DNA from: Phytomonas francai
Taxonomy: Eukaryota; Euglenozoa; Kinetoplastea; Trypanosomatida; Trypanosomatidae
Assembly (NCBI GenBank): GCA_001766655.1
Contig: MJCC01000004.1
Coordinates: 948,148-988,628 of the forward strand
Reading direction: 5' to 3'
Length of the DNA stretch: 40,481 nucleotides
Under the pieces are notes generated by a model, which was given only the letters and a program-made list of their open reading frames with translations, did no database searches and was not told the origin of the DNA. A program made the translations under genes and the position numbers. Shown here piece by piece: positions 36,988-40,481 of this stretch. Numbering within the stretch: the first letter of the stretch is position 1; each line of letters starts with the position of its first letter.

Positions 36988-39087
36988 TCATCGTTTATCA
37001 ACACTCTTTGCAATAATGTATTTCCCTTTATCATTTAGATCAAACCAGTACGGTTGCCAGCGATTAGGATTTCCCTCGCTTAGTGTTTCGTCATCAGAGT
37101 ACAGCGTCACCACCTCGCTGCTCCAGTCATCACGCTGCCATCTAATGCGTACGTGATGCCCCTGGCATCTCAGGGCCCTTCTTGCTGCTTCCTCCGGCTC
37201 ACTATCACCCATATTGTTTTCTTGATCCTTTGTGTCCTTCTGAATGTCTGCCTTTACATTCTTAGTCATGAGATCTGGACAAAGGGATCTAATAGTAGAT
37301 TCATCTGGACTCAAGTTTGTCTTATCGGGAGAATCCTCGATCCTTAAAACTGTAGCAATCGCGTAAAGGTCCGTCATCCACAGACGCACTTTCTGCCCTA
37401 CGGTCAAACCATGAGAACCGATGCGTTCAAATTGATACCTGACTATACCCGTGCGTGCAGGTGCTACAGGCAATCCCGCGGCATAAGCGGCACCCAGGTG
37501 CTCTCCAAGGTAATGTTGTAAAAAGCATCTAACGCCTTGCTCGTATACTTCCTCTGTATCACCTTGATGATTGGTCCCAACGCGATCATCGTGCGGGACT
37601 ACAACGTCCCACTTGTGCCCTTCTTTCCGTGGAAACTCCACTGCAAAAGCATCCTTATCATTTCCCTCTGCAACTCCTGACTCTTCGTATAGACTGTTTG
37701 TCTTCCTATCGGAGGCAAGAGCGATCAAAAAAGTTCCACCAACAGCAACGCCTGTCAATCTATACGGTAGTAGTGCCTCAACAGCGCACGGCCGCGCCCG
37801 CGGTGCAGAAGCTTTTGTACCATTGTACATCTTGGGGTAGCTGTGTTTCCCCCAGACATAGAGCACACCCTCCATGCTCAGCGCAAGACACTGATTGCCA
37901 CGGCTGGAAAAGACGTGTGTGAGCGGAACCGTCGTCGGCATAGGTACAACGAGAGGGTGTAACTGGCCATCGCCGTTGCTGAGTCTTCCAAAAAAGTACA
38001 CAATGGAGCCGATACTTGTGTTTTCCTTCAGCACAAGCGTGTGGTCGTCACCCGCCGCGATGGAGACCAGACGTTCGGGTTGCTTCCGAGGCGGGAATTT
38101 GACGCGAGTGGGCTGTAGCCTAGGGAGCACATCGCCGTGTCCAAGTTTGCCAAAAAAGCCCTTCCCGCAAGTGTATACATCCTCATTGCTGCGGCATACC
38201 ATATGTGCATGTCCAACAGCCACCTCTACCAAAAATACGTGATGCTGCTCAAACCAGCGAACAAGACGCGGCGTGACGATATTCTCGGTCACAACCCTCA
38301 GCGTGTTGGGGTCAATTCGTTCACCATTATCATTGTGCCCAAGGTGGCCCTCCCCTGTACTTCCCCAGGAGTATAGCTGACCCTGTGCATTGAGGGCGAA
38401 GGAGGCATTGTAACCTGCGTAGACTTTTTGAATGCGTGCAATACCAGGAACTTGAGTAAATTTAGTGACACAAGGTGCACCATTATTGAACCCCGGTAGC
38501 GTTTTGCCACTAATGTGCGCTGGCAGCCCTAATTGACCGTAGCTGTTGTCCCCTGCAGCGTAGACGCAACCGGATAAGGTACACACTAATGTGTGCCGTT
38601 CACCACACGCCACACTTACTATCTTATCCTCTACGACTTCTTCCAAGTGAAGATTGGTGAGCATCATCGTGTAGGTCGCAACGTGTTGCCCAAGCTGGCC
38701 GCTGTGATTGCTCCCAAGGCCATATACCATCGCACCCCCGATAATCGGAGAGCCGCGGCACGGCTGAGGAACCCCAAGTCCTTCACCTCTGTCTTGCGGT
38801 AGTGGTGGTGACAACGTAGAAGTTAAACTATCATCGAGAACCAAAACCGCGTGTTTTGAACCACAGGACGCCAGACGAATGTGTAGGCGTTCATGAAGAA
38901 TACGTTCTAGTGTTGGCTGAAGAGCTGCAGTTCCACCCGACCCTAAATTCCCCTTAGGTGTCTGAGAATTCGTACCATTGAGAGTGGAAATGCAAGGTGG
39001 TACGTACATGGGGAATTTCAAAGGTGGCTGACCCTCCTTCTCTGCCCGATGTGGTATCTGGAAACTATAGCCACCCCAGAAAAACAT
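36988..39087 (-). CDS. RCC1-repeat (beta-propeller) protein with possible Tudor-like C-terminal module
   Basis: 699 residues. From about 70 to 470 it carries RCC1-type repeats with the typical G-x-N-x-x-GQLG and ACGxxHT elements: VYGLGSNHSGQLG, VACGERHTLVCT, VYAAGDNSYGQLG, LYSWGSTGEGHLGH, VYTCGKGFFGKLGHG and IAAGDDHTLVL. These form a seven-blade-type propeller used for protein binding or, in RCC1 itself, Ran nucleotide exchange. A unique region follows, and the last 130 residues (VGQKVRLWMTDLYAIATVL, then HHVRIRWQRDDWSSEVVTLY and QPYWFDL) look like a small beta-barrel of the Tudor/SH3 kind, possibly split by an insertion. The combination is unusual; I do not assign RCC1 orthology. Confidence 0.85.
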   Translation of the reverse strand: MFFWGGYSFQIPHRAEKEGQPPLKFPMYVPPCISTLNGTNSQTPKGNLGSGGTAALQPTLERILHERLHIRLASCGSKHAVLVLDDSLTSTLSPPLPQDRGEGLGVPQPCRGSPIIGGAMVYGLGSNHSGQLGQHVATYTMMLTNLHLEEVVEDKIVSVACGERHTLVCTLSGCVYAAGDNSYGQLGLPAHISGKTLPGFNNGAPCVTKFTQVPGIARIQKVYAGYNASFALNAQGQLYSWGSTGEGHLGHNDNGERIDPNTLRVVTENIVTPRLVRWFEQHHVFLVEVAVGHAHMVCRSNEDVYTCGKGFFGKLGHGDVLPRLQPTRVKFPPRKQPERLVSIAAGDDHTLVLKENTSIGSIVYFFGRLSNGDGQLHPLVVPMPTTVPLTHVFSSRGNQCLALSMEGVLYVWGKHSYPKMYNGTKASAPRARPCAVEALLPYRLTGVAVGGTFLIALASDRKTNSLYEESGVAEGNDKDAFAVEFPRKEGHKWDVVVPHDDRVGTNHQGDTEEVYEQGVRCFLQHYLGEHLGAAYAAGLPVAPARTGIVRYQFERIGSHGLTVGQKVRLWMTDLYAIATVLRIEDSPDKTNLSPDESTIRSLCPDLMTKNVKADIQKDTKDQENNMGDSEPEEAARRALRCQGHHVRIRWQRDDWSSEVVTLYSDDETLSEGNPNRWQPYWFDLNDKGKYIIAKSVDKR

Positions 39088-40427
39088 TATTTTACAGTTC
39101 GTATATTATGCAAAATAATGATAATAATTTCAAGAAAGAAACGTCGTTCTTCTTTTTGCACTTGTATGTTAATATACCTGCCCGATCAACGCTTTCTTCA
39201 GGAGCGCTCGTATCCTCTCACAACAGTAAAAAGTTGACAAAGGCAAATCTAAAATTTAAGACAGTGACGTCTATGTCAGGGCCAGAGAACACCTTTGCGC
39301 TAATGTGACCTTTTTTTTTGTTCTCTTCAGAAAATATAAGTTTCGGAGAAAACATAATTGAAAATAAGTACTCACATGAGTACTTCATGCAACGCTTTGC
39401 TATTATTCCTCAAATTAAAAGGGGTAAATATAATTTCCACCACGATGAAATTAAACGATTTGAAATAAGGTGGTTGTTCCTATAGAAAGTAAAACCGAAG
39501 CTAACTTCAGCCTTTCGCTATTGTTGCTTCTCTGGTAAATTTTTGTTTATTGACTATTATCATCTTTGATTTTATTGAGACGCAAAGATAAAGCCACAGA
39601 TTCACTTTTGTTTAGTCAAGGTAAATCGGCAGTAAGCAAATGCCACCAATAAATAGAATTTCCGTTTTTCGCGATAGATTTAAAAAAAAAAAGGTAGAAA
39701 ACCATTCGTAATGTGCTTAAACTCAAGGAAAATAACAGCAAATTTCCAAAAGTCAAAATATATAAACTACACATAAAGAAAATAGGACATAAACAGTAAG
39801 CTATTCCTTTTATCTTTGGTATTCTGTCCTCTACCCGTCGCCGTAGCGGTGTCGGACAAATTAAGGAATAGAGAATAGTAACTAAGGGTAAAAAATAAGA
39901 TTATCTAAATTTAGTGGCACCCAATATAAGTGCAGGCATAATTGTTTACACATACATTCTGAGTTAACCTTAACTGCTCCTCTTCATTCTTATTCTTTGG
40001 TCGTTTGTCTCATTACATCCTAGGAAGCTGCGATTTTTTAGGGGCCGTCTTTTTTTAATCCATTGTCTCACCCATCATTCAAATCCCGTTCACACACACA
40101 CCAGTCTGTAGTAGCACTTTAACGAAGCACATGTAGGAAAAAAAACTCGTGAGGGAGGAAAAAGAATAAAGAAAAACACCAGAAGAGCTAATCGTGAAAG
40201 GAAGAAACAGTCTCGGACCTGTTCTCTAAAACACAAATACCTTATTGCTAAGTATTATAAAATAAAATTTTATCCTTCCACTGCGACAATTTTTGTATGT
40301 GTGAATTTATTTGCTTGAATATATGAAGTTTAAAATGAAAGAATTATTAAACCTAGGTCTGCCACCACAATCACAGCGGCAGCACTGTATCTGAGCACAA
40401 GGGGAATCTAGACTAGTGGTCATCATG
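39088..40427. other. Intergenic region, no gene seen
   Basis: 1.3 kb of AT-rich DNA upstream of the RCC1-repeat gene. Short + strand frames near 39000-39300 overlap its 5' end and have no support. No RNA gene, repeat array or mobile element is visible. Confidence 0.5.
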
Positions 40428-40481
40428 TTATTCTTCCTTAACCATCATGGTCGACAACTCTTTGTTTTCACTGGAATCCGC
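40428..40481 (-). CDS. Possible C-terminal end of a further minus-strand gene
   Basis: Reading the minus strand from the right edge, one frame is open for 17 codons and ends in TAA (last residues ELSTMMVKEE). The other two minus frames close earlier. Location at the expected place for the next gene of the cluster fits, but 54 bases are too few to be sure. The + strand also has an ATG frame from 40447 to the edge. Confidence 0.25.
   Translation of the reverse strand, partial: ADSSENKELSTMMVKEE

Noticed and set aside
40447..40481. A + strand ATG frame open to the right edge.
   Set aside because: Eleven codons only, opposite to all neighbours; the minus-strand reading is at least as likely.
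1..40481. Transposons, retroelements (reverse transcriptase or RHS motifs), CRISPR arrays, telomeric TTAGGG repeats and rRNA genes.
   Set aside because: None of their signatures was found on either strand. The microsatellites present have no spacer structure and no terminal repeats.

Overview
This window looks like nuclear chromosomal DNA of a trypanosomatid, most likely a Trypanosoma species of fairly low GC content, perhaps in the T. theileri-like part of the genus. The species is inference from composition and gene set. The supporting features are intronless genes packed on one strand for about 37 kb, polypyrimidine tracts followed by AG just upstream of start codons (spliced-leader acceptor signals), a leishmanolysin (GP63) gene, divergent amastin-like membrane proteins, and housekeeping genes divergent from animal or fungal forms. 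Intergenic DNA is AT-rich and full of homopolymers and simple repeats. Start codons given here are the first in-frame ATG.

Layout. A 5'-truncated GP63-like metalloprotease gene lies on the + strand at 3-1526. A simple-repeat-rich convergent region follows (1527-2716). Every other credible gene is on the minus strand and would be read from the right edge towards 2717 as part of one polycistronic unit. From left to right these are: UTP21/WDR36 (ribosome biogenesis); a gene-poor stretch with an unidentified ORF and a decayed pseudogene; GINS subunit PSF2 (DNA replication); a small 75-residue ORF; ALG7/DPAGT1 (first step of N-glycan synthesis); a 351-residue unknown; an IQ/coiled-coil axonemal protein of the DRC10/DRC9 type; an RPA12-type zinc-ribbon RNA polymerase subunit; an AT-rich island with three divergent four-helix, amastin-like genes (16.7-23 kb); a 190-residue unknown; a 1078-residue unknown; a GH31 glucosidase-like membrane protein whose catalytic residues are lost; a 527-residue unknown; a SPATA17-like IQ protein; and an RCC1-repeat protein with a possible Tudor-like C-terminal module. 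The right edge may carry the last codons of another minus-strand gene.

The genes do not form a functional operon. As usual in trypanosomatids, neighbours mix nucleolar, replication, glycosylation, transcription and flagellar roles, and individual mRNAs would be released by trans-splicing and polyadenylation. The strongest items to follow up are the GH31 protein with both predicted catalytic aspartates replaced, the amastin-like island, the convergent strand-switch region, the pseudogene between UTP21 and PSF2, and two structured-looking intergenic elements (a 23-nt palindrome and a GC-rich stem-loop segment).
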